From the NCBI GenBank assembly GCA_036743375.1, contig DAINPP010000012.1, forward strand, positions 1 to 64,000: DNA of 64,000 nt, in the 5' to 3' direction. Below the pieces are notes generated by a model. It was not told the origin of the DNA and did not search any database. It saw only the letters and a program-made list of their open reading frames with translations. Of the stretch, positions 52,779 to 62,178 are shown piece after piece. Position 1 is the first letter of the stretch; each line of letters starts with the position of its first letter. Source of the stretch: DAINPP01 sp036743375 (GTDB taxonomy: Bacteria; Thermotogota; Thermotogae; MWEM01). A program made the position numbers and the translations under genes.

Positions 52779-53834
52779 ATGGAAAAAGATTTATTTGATA
52801 ACTATGAAAATCCTGAAGAACAGGACAGGATTGTAACCAGTGAAAAACGCGAGGAGGACTCCGGATTTTACGCACTTCGTCCGAAGACACTCAAAGAATA
52901 TATTGGGCAGTCGAAGATCAAGGAAAGGGTAGCTATCTCGATAGAAGCGGCCAAAATCAGAAATGAACCGCTGGACCATGTCCTGCTGGCCGGCCCTCCC
53001 GGACTGGGAAAGACGACGATGGCCAACGTGATAGCGAATGAGATGGGCTATCAGATACACATAACGAGTGGGCCGGTCATTGAAAAACAGGGAGATCTGG
53101 CGGCCATACTGACAAATCTTGAACAGGGCGATGTCCTGTTTATAGATGAGATTCATCGGTTGAGCCGAGTGGTGGAGGAAGTCCTCTATTCGGCGATGGA
53201 GGATTATTCGCTGGATATCCTGATCGGTAAGGGACCGAGTGCAAGGTCGATCAGGATAGACTTGAACCGCTTCACCCTGATAGGCGCGACGACAAGGAGC
53301 GGGTTGCTGTCTTCCCCGTTGAGAAACAGATTTGGATTGCAGTTTGATCTGAATTTCTACGAGCAGGATGAACTGGAAACCATCATCAGGCGTTCGGCAG
53401 ACATTCTGAACATCGGCATAACCGATGAGGCGACAAGAATGGCGGCTCTGCGTTCGAGGGGAACACCCCGTCTCGCAAACAGACTGTTGAGAAGAATTCG
53501 TGACTTTGCCACGGTAAACGGGCATGAGGTGATAGACGTGTCCGATGCCCAGCAGGCGCTGAAAACGCTTGAAATCGATGATCAGGGGCTGGATGCGATG
53601 GATAGAAGAATTCTGAAGACGATCATCAAGCATTATAAGGGTGGTCCCGCAGGAGTAAAGGCCATCGCTGCAGCGGTTGGCGTGGAATCGGATACGATTA
53701 GTGAAGTGTATGAACCCTTCCTGATACAAAAGGGATTTCTGATCAGAAGTTCGAGAGGGAGGCAGGTTACAGAAAAGGCCTATAGACTGCTTGGATATGA
53801 GAACGACCAGCAGGAGAAAAATACATTATTTTAA
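52779..53834 (+). CDS. ruvB: Holliday junction branch migration ATPase RuvB
   Basis: A 351-residue AAA+ motor. It has LRPKTLKEYIGQ, LLAGPPGLGKTT (Walker A), VLFIDEIHRL (Walker B), GPSARSIRIDL, FTLIGATTRSGLLSSPLRNRFG (sensor and arginine finger) and the winged-helix end. ATG 52779 with AAGGAG six bases before. Placed ten bases after prmC. ruvA/ruvC are not in the window. Confidence 0.96.
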   Translation: MEKDLFDNYENPEEQDRIVTSEKREEDSGFYALRPKTLKEYIGQSKIKERVAISIEAAKIRNEPLDHVLLAGPPGLGKTTMANVIANEMGYQIHITSGPVIEKQGDLAAILTNLEQGDVLFIDEIHRLSRVVEEVLYSAMEDYSLDILIGKGPSARSIRIDLNRFTLIGATTRSGLLSSPLRNRFGLQFDLNFYEQDELETIIRRSADILNIGITDEATRMAALRSRGTPRLANRLLRRIRDFATVNGHEVIDVSDAQQALKTLEIDDQGLDAMDRRILKTIIKHYKGGPAGVKAIAAAVGVESDTISEVYEPFLIQKGFLIRSSRGRQVTEKAYRLLGYENDQQEKNTLF

Positions 53835-53852
53835 TTATTCGGGGGAATAGAA

Positions 53853-55439
53853 GTGGAGAGACTTGAACTGAAGCTTAAACAAGACCTTGTAGACAAGGCA
53901 AAGGACATTTCGAAGCATATCGTCGATGATCTGATGTACCTCATCAACGACAACACGACGACCAGTATCGAGCGAACGGTGTTAAGACTGTTTGGTATCG
54001 AGGGAGCGGATGAAGATCTGACACCGCTTGTTAATATTGTGGTGAAAGACCTTGAGGAGAAAGGTGTCCTGGATACGGGAGCGGCGTTTTATATTCTGAA
54101 TGCCTGTGTTCATTATGACAGAGAACCGGAAGAGATTGCCCGGATGGTAGCCTCTGAGGGACTTGATCTGACACAGATAGCCGTTCAGGATTTCGGAAAG
54201 ATCAACACGCTTTCTGAGAGATTTACGAAAAGAGCGGTAGATCATATCACACAACTCAGAGATGAGAGGGATCATCTGCTTTACGATGTCTGGTCCGATC
54301 CGAAGCGGCCGTATAAATATGTCATCGTCGCAACGGGAAATATCCATGAGGATGTGATTCAGGCAAAGGCAGCAGCGATGCAGGGAGCGGATATCATCGC
54401 CGTCATCCGTTCAACCGCTCAGAGTCTTCTGGACTATGTACCCCATGGGGCAACGACGGAAGGGTTTGGCGGAACCTACGCCACTCAGGAAAATTTCAGA
54501 ATCATGAGGGCGGCGCTCGATGAGGTAGGCGCCGAGCAGAAGAGATATATCCGGCTTGTTAACTACGCTTCAGGATTGTGTATGCCTGAAATAGCCATGA
54601 TGGGAGCCTGGGAGGGACTTGATTTTCTCCTGAACGACTCCATGTACGGTATTCTCTTCAGGGATATCAACATGAAGAGGACCTTCATCGATCAGTATTT
54701 CTCAAGGTTGATCTGTGCGCTTTCCAATATCACGATCAACACCGGTGAAGACAATTATCTGACGACTTCGGATGCCATAGAAAAGGCGTATGCCGTTACC
54801 GCTTCACAGCTTATCAATGAGGCGTTTGCCCTGAAGGCCGGGATGAAGGAAGAATACATGGGACTTGGTCATGCGTTTGAAATCAATCCGGATATCGAAG
54901 ATGGCCTGCTTTATGAGATCTCACATGCCCTGCTTGCAAGGGAGCTTTTTCCTAAAGCGCCTCTGAAGTATATGCCGCCGACAAAACATATGACCGGAGA
55001 CGTGTTTAAGGGCTACGCCATGAACACCATGTTTAACTTTGTATCCGTTCTGACCGGGCAGGACATTCAGTTGCTTGGAATGCTGACCGAAGCCATTCAC
55101 ACACCCTTTATGCAGGATAGGTATCTTGCGGTCAAGAATGCCGATTATATCTTCAACAACGCATTCAGGCTCGGTGGAACACTCGAGATCAAAAAGGACA
55201 GCTTCATAGAGAAACGGGCACAAACCGTTCTTGAAGAAGCCATCGAACTGCTCGAACATACTTATGAAGTTGGACTCATGGAATCCATTAAAGAGGCCAA
55301 TTTTGGTGATATCAAACGAACTGAAACGGGTGGTAAGGGGTTGAACGGGGTTATCAGAAAATCTGAAAACTATTTCAACCCGTTTGAAACGGAATTTAAA
55401 AAGATTCTCGGACTTGATTCCACGGTGCAGGAGGGATAA
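53853..55439 (+). CDS. kamD: Lysine 5,6-aminomutase alpha subunit
   Basis: A 528-residue subunit that, with KamE, moves the epsilon-amino group of D-lysine or beta-lysine to C5, using adenosylcobalamin and PLP. VATGNIHEDVIQAKAAAMQGADIIAVIR, QSLLDYVPHGATTEGFGGTYAT and YASGLCMPEI are hallmark segments of the TIM-barrel half. It belongs to the anaerobic lysine fermentation route to acetate and butyrate. GTG start behind GGGGG. It sits in an operon with ruvB; kamA and the kdd-kce-kal genes are not in the window. Confidence 0.95.
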   Translation: MERLELKLKQDLVDKAKDISKHIVDDLMYLINDNTTTSIERTVLRLFGIEGADEDLTPLVNIVVKDLEEKGVLDTGAAFYILNACVHYDREPEEIARMVASEGLDLTQIAVQDFGKINTLSERFTKRAVDHITQLRDERDHLLYDVWSDPKRPYKYVIVATGNIHEDVIQAKAAAMQGADIIAVIRSTAQSLLDYVPHGATTEGFGGTYATQENFRIMRAALDEVGAEQKRYIRLVNYASGLCMPEIAMMGAWEGLDFLLNDSMYGILFRDINMKRTFIDQYFSRLICALSNITINTGEDNYLTTSDAIEKAYAVTASQLINEAFALKAGMKEEYMGLGHAFEINPDIEDGLLYEISHALLARELFPKAPLKYMPPTKHMTGDVFKGYAMNTMFNFVSVLTGQDIQLLGMLTEAIHTPFMQDRYLAVKNADYIFNNAFRLGGTLEIKKDSFIEKRAQTVLEEAIELLEHTYEVGLMESIKEANFGDIKRTETGGKGLNGVIRKSENYFNPFETEFKKILGLDSTVQEG

Positions 55440-55441
55440 CG

Positions 55442-56209
55442 ATGGAGAAGAGAGACGTTCAGGCAATTAATCCAAAGGCTGTCTTTCCTTATGGAGATAC
55501 AACGAATGACGGGGCCATGCAGCTTTCATTTACCCTTCCGGTTAAGGCCGGAGCACTTGCCAAAGAGGCAGCGAAGAAACTGATCAAGAAGATGGGCTTT
55601 GAAAAGGGAGAAGTCGTTTCCATGCAGGATCTCGGTGGTGATTTCACCTTTTTTGTCGTCTATGCCTATACCTCTATCAGCATAGATATAACGGATATAA
55701 AGGTCGTAGAGGCAAAGTTCAACCATATGAGCCGTGTTGAATGCGATGAATATATCGAGGAACATATCGGACGGCCGCTTGTCGTCGTCGGAGCTACCAT
55801 AGAAAGTGATGCCCATACGGTAGGACTTGATGCCATTCTGAACATGAAGGGGTATCATGGGGATTATGGCCTGGAAAGGTACAGAAATTTTGAAGTGTAC
55901 AACATGGGAAGTCAGGTGACCTGTGAAGACCTGATCAAGAAGGCCAAAGAAGTTCATGCGGACACCGTGCTCGTTTCCCAGATTGTTACTCAGAAGAATA
56001 TCCATATACAAAATCTTACGAAGTTGATGGACATGATGGAAGCTGAAGGTCTGAGAAGTAAGATTATTGCAGCGGTTGGTGGACCGAGGATAGGCCATGA
56101 ACTCGCACTTGAACTCGGTTATGATATCGGTTTTGGCCCGGGAACCATTCCGAGCCAGGTTGCAAGTTACATCGCGACGACTATAAAAGAGAGAATGGAG
56201 AATGAGTAA
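55442..56209 (+). CDS. kamE: Lysine 5,6-aminomutase beta subunit
   Basis: A 255-residue subunit that carries the cobalamin. D123-A-H125-T-V-G128 is the D-x-H-x-x-G motif whose His is the lower cobalt ligand. K136 in LNMKGYHG is the likely PLP Schiff-base lysine. The Rossmann part ends with VGGPRIGHELALELGYDIGFGPGT. AGGAGGGATAACG before ATG. Its stop touches the next gene's ATG. Confidence 0.95.
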   Translation: MEKRDVQAINPKAVFPYGDTTNDGAMQLSFTLPVKAGALAKEAAKKLIKKMGFEKGEVVSMQDLGGDFTFFVVYAYTSISIDITDIKVVEAKFNHMSRVECDEYIEEHIGRPLVVVGATIESDAHTVGLDAILNMKGYHGDYGLERYRNFEVYNMGSQVTCEDLIKKAKEVHADTVLVSQIVTQKNIHIQNLTKLMDMMEAEGLRSKIIAAVGGPRIGHELALELGYDIGFGPGTIPSQVASYIATTIKERMENE

Positions 56210-57253
56210 ATGAAGATAGGAATAATCGGAAATCCGTTTGTTGGAAAAACCACACTTTTTAACCTGCTCACCGGAAGTAACGATGATGTTTCAAAACCCG
56301 GTGAAACGAAGATCGTAGAGGTTAGAGATCCGAGAATTACAAAACTCAGTGAGATGTATCAGCCGAAAAAGACTATATATGCCACACTTGAATTTACGGA
56401 TACCTTCGGACTGGATCCTGAGGCCGGTGCCAAGGAGAGAAACAGGGTGTTCGGACTGATCCTGAAATGTGATGCGCTGCTCTGGACAATCGGGAATTTT
56501 GAACAGTGTGCCAGTAGTCCACTCGATCAGTTTGAAGCGATCAAGGCAGAAATTCTCCTGAGGGATCTTGAACTGGTTGAAAACAGGAAAAACAATCTGG
56601 AAAATTCCAAGAGAAAACTGGAAAAGACGGAACTTCAGGAGCTGGAAATGATCAGAAAGCTCCATGCGGTTCTTGAAGATGAAAAATGGCCACAGATCCA
56701 GGATTATTCAGAAGAGGAAATCAAGACGATCTCCTCGATGGCGTTGTTTACGTTGAAACCTTCTATCATTGTACTGAACAGTGATGAAGAGCATTATAAA
56801 AAGGAAGATGCGGAGACTGAAAATCTGAAGAAGATTTGCAAGGAATTTAATTTTGCATTAACAGAAATTTGTGGTAAATTTGAAATGGAACTGAACGAAC
56901 TCGATGCTGAGGAAAAAGAGATATTCATGGAAGAGATGAACATTTCCGAAAGCGGGCTGGATATTCTTACACGGGTCGTCTATGAATATGTCGGTTTGAT
57001 TTCATTCTTTACGGTTGGTCCGGATGAAGTGAGAGCCTGGACGATTAAAGAGGGAACCAATGCGAAATCTGCCGCCGGTAAGATTCACTCGGATCTTGAA
57101 AGAGGATTTATCAGAGCCGAACTCATGAGTTATGATGATCTGATGGAACACGGTTCAGAAAAAGCCCTGAAGGATAAAGGACTTTTTAAGGTTGTGGGTA
57201 AGGATCATATCGTTTTGAATGGCGATATACTGAACATACGATTCAACGTATAA
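56210..57253 (+). CDS. Divergent YchF-type GTPase/ATPase adjoining kamE
   Basis: A 347-residue TRAFAC protein. G1 is GNPFVGKT (7-14), G3 is D64-T-F-G67, and the specificity motif is N190-S-D-E193, the NxxE of YchF (which prefers ATP) and not NKxD. A helical insert (120-165) and a C-terminal TGS domain (260-346: FFTVGPDEVRAWTIKEG, SDLERGFIRAELMSYDDL) complete the YchF plan. G3 and the following switch (LDPEAGAKERN) differ from the usual DxAGLVKGAS. With zero spacing from kamE it looks dedicated to the aminomutase; a paralogue elsewhere would be needed for standard YchF work. Confidence 0.85.
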   Translation: MKIGIIGNPFVGKTTLFNLLTGSNDDVSKPGETKIVEVRDPRITKLSEMYQPKKTIYATLEFTDTFGLDPEAGAKERNRVFGLILKCDALLWTIGNFEQCASSPLDQFEAIKAEILLRDLELVENRKNNLENSKRKLEKTELQELEMIRKLHAVLEDEKWPQIQDYSEEEIKTISSMALFTLKPSIIVLNSDEEHYKKEDAETENLKKICKEFNFALTEICGKFEMELNELDAEEKEIFMEEMNISESGLDILTRVVYEYVGLISFFTVGPDEVRAWTIKEGTNAKSAAGKIHSDLERGFIRAELMSYDDLMEHGSEKALKDKGLFKVVGKDHIVLNGDILNIRFNV

Positions 57254-57272
57254 TTATTTCAGGGGGGGTTCT

Positions 57273-58379
57273 ATGAAAAGGTATTCGGTTGTTGTTTTCA
57301 TTTTAATTGCGTTTTTTGTTGTTTCGGGTTTTGCTCTCGAATATAAGGGGATAACCTATGAACAGTGGAAAGATATCCTTGCAAAGGGAAACAGAGAAGA
57401 GAGGGCTCTTGCGATAGAAGCGGTTGGTGCCATAGGAGCTTCTGATTCTGAAGAACTGCTGATTCCCTATCTGAAAAGTGAGGATGATCAGATGAAATTC
57501 AATGCGGTCTGGGCACTTGGACAGATACAGAGTGCGAAGGCTGCCGAGGAAATATGCTGGATGCTTGGCACGGATAACGATCCCCGTATAGACGGAGCGC
57601 TGGTGAATATAGGTGAACCCGCCATTCAATGGCTTGTAGTAAAGCTCAAGCTGGCCGCGCTGCTTGAAAATTTTGAAGAGGGGACGAGAATAGCGAGAAT
57701 AATGGTGGATATTCAATCCCCGGAAGGCCTTGCAGAGGTTGCCGCCTTCCTTTCAAAACTGCTCAGTGACCCTGACAGAAAGGATGAGGCGAAAAACATG
57801 CTTTCACAGATCGGGGATAAGGCCGTTGATCCGCTGATCATCTCCCTGAAGACAACTTACGACAATCAACTTAAGATAGATATATTAAAAACACTTGTTC
57901 TCATTGGTAATGAGAAATCTCTTGATACATTCTACAGCTTTGTTTCCGATACGGATCCTACAATCAGAACCATTGTGGCAAATGCCCTGGGAAAGATCAA
58001 ATCGACATCGAATACGGATTTTCTGATCGCAATGCTGAGAGATACGGATGAAAATGTCAGAACACAGGCCATCGTTTCACTCGGTGAATTACAGGATTCA
58101 AAATCTGTTGTCTATCTGCTTACGAGTCTGAAGGATGAAAATCCGCTTATCAGGGCAATGGCCGCTTATTCACTGGGTCGGATCCAGGATGTGAGATCTG
58201 TCTATCCGTTGATCAACCTGCTTGATGATACGACGGTTCTGAAAGCTGTGGACCCCAATACGGGTAAAACAACCGAACAGAAGGTTCTTGATTTTGCCGC
58301 AAGGGCACTTGTCAAGATAAATGATCCAAGGGGAATTCAGGAACTGGAAAATCGTGGGATCAAGGTGCTTCAGGAATAA
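57273..58379 (+). CDS. Exported HEAT/PBS lyase-type repeat protein
   Basis: A 368-residue protein with a signal peptide (1-22, VVVFILIAFFVVSGFA). About seven HEAT units follow (LLIPYLKSEDDQMKFNAVWALGQIQS; SFVSDTDPTIRTIVANALGKIKS; AMLRDTDENVRTQAIVSLGELQD; TSLKDENPLIRAMAAYSLGRIQD). It should be a curved scaffold outside the membrane. It lies between the YchF-type gene (19 bases) and pilC (20 bases) and may belong to either system; export points to the pilus. Confidence 0.85.
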   Translation: MKRYSVVVFILIAFFVVSGFALEYKGITYEQWKDILAKGNREERALAIEAVGAIGASDSEELLIPYLKSEDDQMKFNAVWALGQIQSAKAAEEICWMLGTDNDPRIDGALVNIGEPAIQWLVVKLKLAALLENFEEGTRIARIMVDIQSPEGLAEVAAFLSKLLSDPDRKDEAKNMLSQIGDKAVDPLIISLKTTYDNQLKIDILKTLVLIGNEKSLDTFYSFVSDTDPTIRTIVANALGKIKSTSNTDFLIAMLRDTDENVRTQAIVSLGELQDSKSVVYLLTSLKDENPLIRAMAAYSLGRIQDVRSVYPLINLLDDTTVLKAVDPNTGKTTEQKVLDFAARALVKINDPRGIQELENRGIKVLQE

Positions 58380-58399
58380 AAAGGGACTGGTGATTATTT

Positions 58400-59596
58400 T
58401 TGGCGACATACAGTTACAAGGCTACAGATATGAGTGGTGGTAAGATTAACGGAGTCATCGATTCTGCGGATGAATCCCAAGCGGTAAACGCGCTTGGAAA
58501 ACAGGGACTGGTTGTCCTGTCTATCAAGCAGGTTACCGTCAAAAAAAGCAGTTTTTCATTGTTTCCGCTTAAACTGATGGATCTGATGACTTTTTCAAGA
58601 CAGCTCGCCATTATGCTGAATTCCGGTGTTAATCTTGCAGCGGCCCTTGAGGTCCTTTCCGAGCAGGAGGTATTTACACCACGTTTCAGAAAGATCATCA
58701 GCAGTCTTCTTATCAACATAGAATCGGGTATGAGTTTTGCGGAAGCCATGAAAAAGGAAAAGGGATTTGATGAGATCTTCATCAATCTCGTGGATGCAGG
58801 GGAAACGAGCGGTTCGTTGGAACATACGCTCGAAAAGATCGCACAATTTTATGAATCCCAGAAAAAGCTTCAGGACGAGGTCAAGTCGGCGACGGCTTAT
58901 CCTCTGTTTATCCTCGGTTTTGGTGTTGTCATGGTGATAGCCGTCATGTTTTTTATTCTACCAAATCTTGCCGAAAGTTTTGGCGGTGAACTGACGGGTA
59001 TCATGAAGACGCTCCTCGATATGAATCATTTTATTCTTGAACATCTCGTACTGGTTTTGGTTGCAATTGTCAGTGTTATCGTTGCGCTCGTTCTGTTTTT
59101 TATGAGTAATGCCGGAAAGATTTTTACGGCCCATGTGTTGGGTGTTGTTCCCGGGGTAAAGAAGATCAGATTAAACAGTGCAATGGAAAGGTACTGTCGA
59201 ACGCTTTCGGTTATGCTGAATTCCGGTGTGGACATCATCAAGGCCTTGAGACTCGCCAGTAAGGCGTCAAACGATCCGAGATTTGAACGGCAGGTGGAAG
59301 AAATGTCCGAGAATATCAGACAGGGGATGAGCCTTGAGAATGCCTTTTCAAAGGCTGAAATTTTCCCGGGAATTATCGTTGCAATGGTTGGAACCGGTGA
59401 AAGAACGGGTAAACTGGATGAAATCTTAGACCAGGTTGCCGATTTCTTCGAAGATACGGTGAAGACGACGGTGAAACAGGTAACATCCATTATTGAGCCG
59501 ATGATGATCGTCATCGTCGGTATTTTTATCGCCTTTATCGCCTACGCCATGTACAGCTCCATATTCCAGGGGCAACAGGGTGTGGCGGGTTTCTAA
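58400..59596 (+). CDS. pilC: Type IV pilus inner-membrane platform protein PilC
   Basis: A 398-residue protein with two T2SSF domains, each ending in membrane helices. Landmarks are FSRQLAIMLNSGVNLAAALEVL, VDAGETSGSLEHTLEKIA, ATAYPLFILGFGVVMV, and the repeat YCRTLSVMLNSGVDIIKALRLA, GTGERTGKLDEILDQVADFFEDTV. It couples the cytoplasmic ATPases to pilin polymerisation. TTG start. Overlaps the pseudopilin gene by 17 bases. Confidence 0.93.
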   Translation: MATYSYKATDMSGGKINGVIDSADESQAVNALGKQGLVVLSIKQVTVKKSSFSLFPLKLMDLMTFSRQLAIMLNSGVNLAAALEVLSEQEVFTPRFRKIISSLLINIESGMSFAEAMKKEKGFDEIFINLVDAGETSGSLEHTLEKIAQFYESQKKLQDEVKSATAYPLFILGFGVVMVIAVMFFILPNLAESFGGELTGIMKTLLDMNHFILEHLVLVLVAIVSVIVALVLFFMSNAGKIFTAHVLGVVPGVKKIRLNSAMERYCRTLSVMLNSGVDIIKALRLASKASNDPRFERQVEEMSENIRQGMSLENAFSKAEIFPGIIVAMVGTGERTGKLDEILDQVADFFEDTVKTTVKQVTSIIEPMMIVIVGIFIAFIAYAMYSSIFQGQQGVAGF

Positions 59597-59987
59597 GGGG
59601 AAAACCGGTTATTCTTTTCCTGAACTACTTACGGGAATAATTATTGTTGTGATGATATCTATACCGGTATACTCTTTTGTGGATTCATTTTGTACCGAGA
59701 ATGCCGTCACACAGATGGAATCTTTACTCACAAAGATAGAGATGGATATCGCCTTTTCAAGTTCTGAGGCTCTTCGTTGTTTAAGTGAGAAGAAAATAGT
59801 TTATAATAAAGGTGATTGTTTTTACGGGTTTAAGTTTGTTGATGTTCTGTTACTTGAAATAAATCATTATGGACAGTTAGAACAGGGCGACAGTGCGGTT
59901 GTAGAAAAAAATGGACAGCAATATATGCTGAAGGTTAAACCCGTTTCAGCTGCTGTAACTTTAGAGCAGATACAAAAGAGCGACTGA
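59580..59987 (+). CDS. Pseudopilin/minor pilin
   Basis: A 135-residue protein with a class III leader: basic MWRVSKGKTG, then cleavage before Tyr of G|YSFPELLTGIIIVVMI, with Glu at +5 and a hydrophobic helix. A small globular domain follows. GTG start seven bases after GGGG, within the pilC end. Probably a tip or priming pilin. Confidence 0.82.
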   Translation: MWRVSKGKTGYSFPELLTGIIIVVMISIPVYSFVDSFCTENAVTQMESLLTKIEMDIAFSSSEALRCLSEKKIVYNKGDCFYGFKFVDVLLLEINHYGQLEQGDSAVVEKNGQQYMLKVKPVSAAVTLEQIQKSD

Positions 59988-60015
59988 AAATAACTCAGGG
60001 AATGTGGGGGATTTT

Positions 60016-61107
60016 ATGCAGTTATTGCACAGAAGAGTCTTTGTTCTTGAGACAAATAAGTATTATACGAGGGGCCTTCTTCTTCATCTGAAAGGGAAAA
60101 AGGCGAGGGTACTCAAAACGTTTTCCAGGACTTACCTGGATCATCAGTATTTCGGTGAAAAGCAAATGTCGGCCGTTAAACAGGCGGTCGAAACGCTAAA
60201 ACCGGATATTGAGGACCATGTTGTTTACAATTATCCCTATCAGGAGATCATCTTCTCTACGGTAGAAATGCCGAGATTACAGGATGAGCAATTGCGGAAT
60301 GCGGTCAAATTTAAAATCTCAGAAGATTATCATATTGCCCCTTCCAAATTGATTATAGACGTCACAAAGAGTGCCAATTATCTGGTTACTGCTTCCGGCG
60401 CGAATCGTATTCCCGTTTTTGCCACAAAGAAGGAATTTCTCGACAACGAATTGAACCAGTTTATGACTATCGGGAAGGCACCTGAGCCGGATGTTGTCAT
60501 GCCGGATCAGTTAAAATACATCGAATTACTCGAAGAGGACTTTTTTAAACGTGAAATAGTCGGAGAACCGAAACTGACTTTCATGATCTGTCAGGATATA
60601 GAATATTCCGTCCTCTTTACTTTCTTTGGACCGAAAATAATAGATATCACCGAAGTGCCAATTGCACTCGGCGAAGTCATAGATGACTGTGAGACCGCGG
60701 GAATTTCTCCCCTTAAGGTGTTGAATGCACTCATGGAGGGCTCTGAAGTAGGTTCTCTTGAATATACGGAATCCTTGGGGGAAATCTTCGGGAATTATTA
60801 CGAACGATATGGCTTTGAAGCTGAAAAGGTCATAAGGAGTACCATCAACAAACTGGAAATAGAAAATGCCCTGACAAGGGTGGAAGCCATCGTAGTCGGT
60901 TCGATTAACAGCAGACTGACGGTAGATCTTGCCTATCATCTCGAACAGGAGGGAATCATGAGAGGTGTTAAAGTAGTGAGGATGCCCGTGAGACAAGACA
61001 TTCCCACCGGTTTTGAAAAAATAAGAACCGCATTTGGTTTTGCATACAGGGGGGTGAGGGATCTTGGTAAATATAAATTTGTACAGGAACAAAAAAGAAA
61101 AGTTTAA
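60016..61107 (+). CDS. pilM: PilM-type actin-fold pilus assembly protein
   Basis: A 363-residue cytoplasmic protein. VFVLETNKYYTRGLLLHLKG opens an FtsA/PilM fold; QEIIFSTVEMPRLQDEQLRNAVKFKISEDY is the usual PilM middle, and VEAIVVGSINSRLTVDLAYHLE the late region. It binds the PilN tail. The position and overlap with pilN (44 bases) support the call; ATP motifs are weaker than in PilM of Thermus. Start ATG 60016 after GGGGG. Confidence 0.78.
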   Translation: MQLLHRRVFVLETNKYYTRGLLLHLKGKKARVLKTFSRTYLDHQYFGEKQMSAVKQAVETLKPDIEDHVVYNYPYQEIIFSTVEMPRLQDEQLRNAVKFKISEDYHIAPSKLIIDVTKSANYLVTASGANRIPVFATKKEFLDNELNQFMTIGKAPEPDVVMPDQLKYIELLEEDFFKREIVGEPKLTFMICQDIEYSVLFTFFGPKIIDITEVPIALGEVIDDCETAGISPLKVLNALMEGSEVGSLEYTESLGEIFGNYYERYGFEAEKVIRSTINKLEIENALTRVEAIVVGSINSRLTVDLAYHLEQEGIMRGVKVVRMPVRQDIPTGFEKIRTAFGFAYRGVRDLGKYKFVQEQKRKV

Positions 61108-61645
61108 ACTGACAACCATCATCGTGTTTATAGCTATCCTCCTTTTACCCGTTATAGCGCTCAGATTTACCATAGAAACGATAAAAACACTTAATGTTTC
61201 CGAGATCATGAGCAGATATCAGTATTCGGGCCGGTATATCGACACGGGAAATATTGCGGCTTCGATCGATGAACTGGATCAACAGGATGCAGCCATAAGA
61301 AGTCGGACGATAAATATAGCCAATGAAACAAGACGTATAGAAGCGGATATCATTTATGCCAATCTGACCAGTGATTTTATCAGAGAAGTTGGCTATCAAT
61401 ACAACCGATTCGCCGATACCGAGAAGATATTCATCGATCAGATGAGTATTAAAAGGGGAAGTGATTTTCGTATCAACTATTATGATGTTTCGCAGAATCT
61501 ACTGGGAGTTCATAATTTTTCAAGGGAATTGAAAAGCGCCTATAATCGGTATGGATTATCGATCGGTGAGGAAAACGTTGTGATAGATTTTATGTTTGTA
61601 GATATATTGCAGGAACAGTTAACGGCGAAAACTTCTTCGTTTTAA
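61064..61645 (+). CDS. pilN: PilN-type pilus alignment protein
   Basis: A 193-residue bitopic protein. VNINLYRNKKEKF is the conserved N-terminal peptide (INLLP-like) that docks in PilM, followed by a membrane helix (17-38), a coiled coil and a ferredoxin-like domain. TTG start with GTGAGGGATC before it, inside pilM. Confidence 0.82.
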   Translation: MVNINLYRNKKEKFKLTTIIVFIAILLLPVIALRFTIETIKTLNVSEIMSRYQYSGRYIDTGNIAASIDELDQQDAAIRSRTINIANETRRIEADIIYANLTSDFIREVGYQYNRFADTEKIFIDQMSIKRGSDFRINYYDVSQNLLGVHNFSRELKSAYNRYGLSIGEENVVIDFMFVDILQEQLTAKTSSF

Positions 61646-61678
61646 ATCAGGAGAAATCATTTAATTGAGGGGTGAGTA

Positions 61679-62176
61679 ATGAATAAACTGGGGATAAAAA
61701 GGCTGTTTGGTATTCTTCTTGCTCTAACGGTGGTCATTGCGGCTTTTGTGGTGTTTAACGTGTTGCCGTATATACAGATGAATGATGATTTGTACAGACT
61801 TGAGTCGAACGCACAGCGTTATGACAATGATTATAATATGTTTCTTCAGAGGAACAGAGAAATAGAGAAATATAAGACATTAATCCAGGCCAATGTAAAT
61901 GAGCTTCAGACCTTGAAAGAACTCATGAGGAAAAATGGCCTCAGCTTTGTCGATCAGGAAAATTCCATCAGTTTCTCCGGTGTTATCGCCTTAGATAAAC
62001 TTTCCTCCGTTCTGAATTATCTTTCTGTCACCAAAGAGTTAAAAGTGAATACACTTGATTTCAAAAGTCAGACTGAATTACCGTTGCTCATAGGAGAAGG
62101 AGTGAGTCCTGAAATATATATCAACAGGATGGAAATAGAACGAATTCGTGTTAACGAACAGGTTCTTGGAGGGTAA
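61679..62176 (+). CDS. pilO: PilO-type pilus alignment protein
   Basis: A 165-residue bitopic protein with a membrane helix (10-30), a coiled coil (35-75) and an alpha/beta end. Identified by position after pilN and by the architecture; sequence motifs are not strong. GAGGGGTGAG before ATG. Confidence 0.72.
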   Translation: MNKLGIKRLFGILLALTVVIAAFVVFNVLPYIQMNDDLYRLESNAQRYDNDYNMFLQRNREIEKYKTLIQANVNELQTLKELMRKNGLSFVDQENSISFSGVIALDKLSSVLNYLSVTKELKVNTLDFKSQTELPLLIGEGVSPEIYINRMEIERIRVNEQVLGG

Positions 62177-62178
62177 AA

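Noticed and set aside
52791..53729. 312-codon open frame on the minus strand inside ruvB
   Set aside because: It is antisense to an intact ruvB, is rich in Arg/Gln/His typical of shadow frames, and has no SD or family resemblance.
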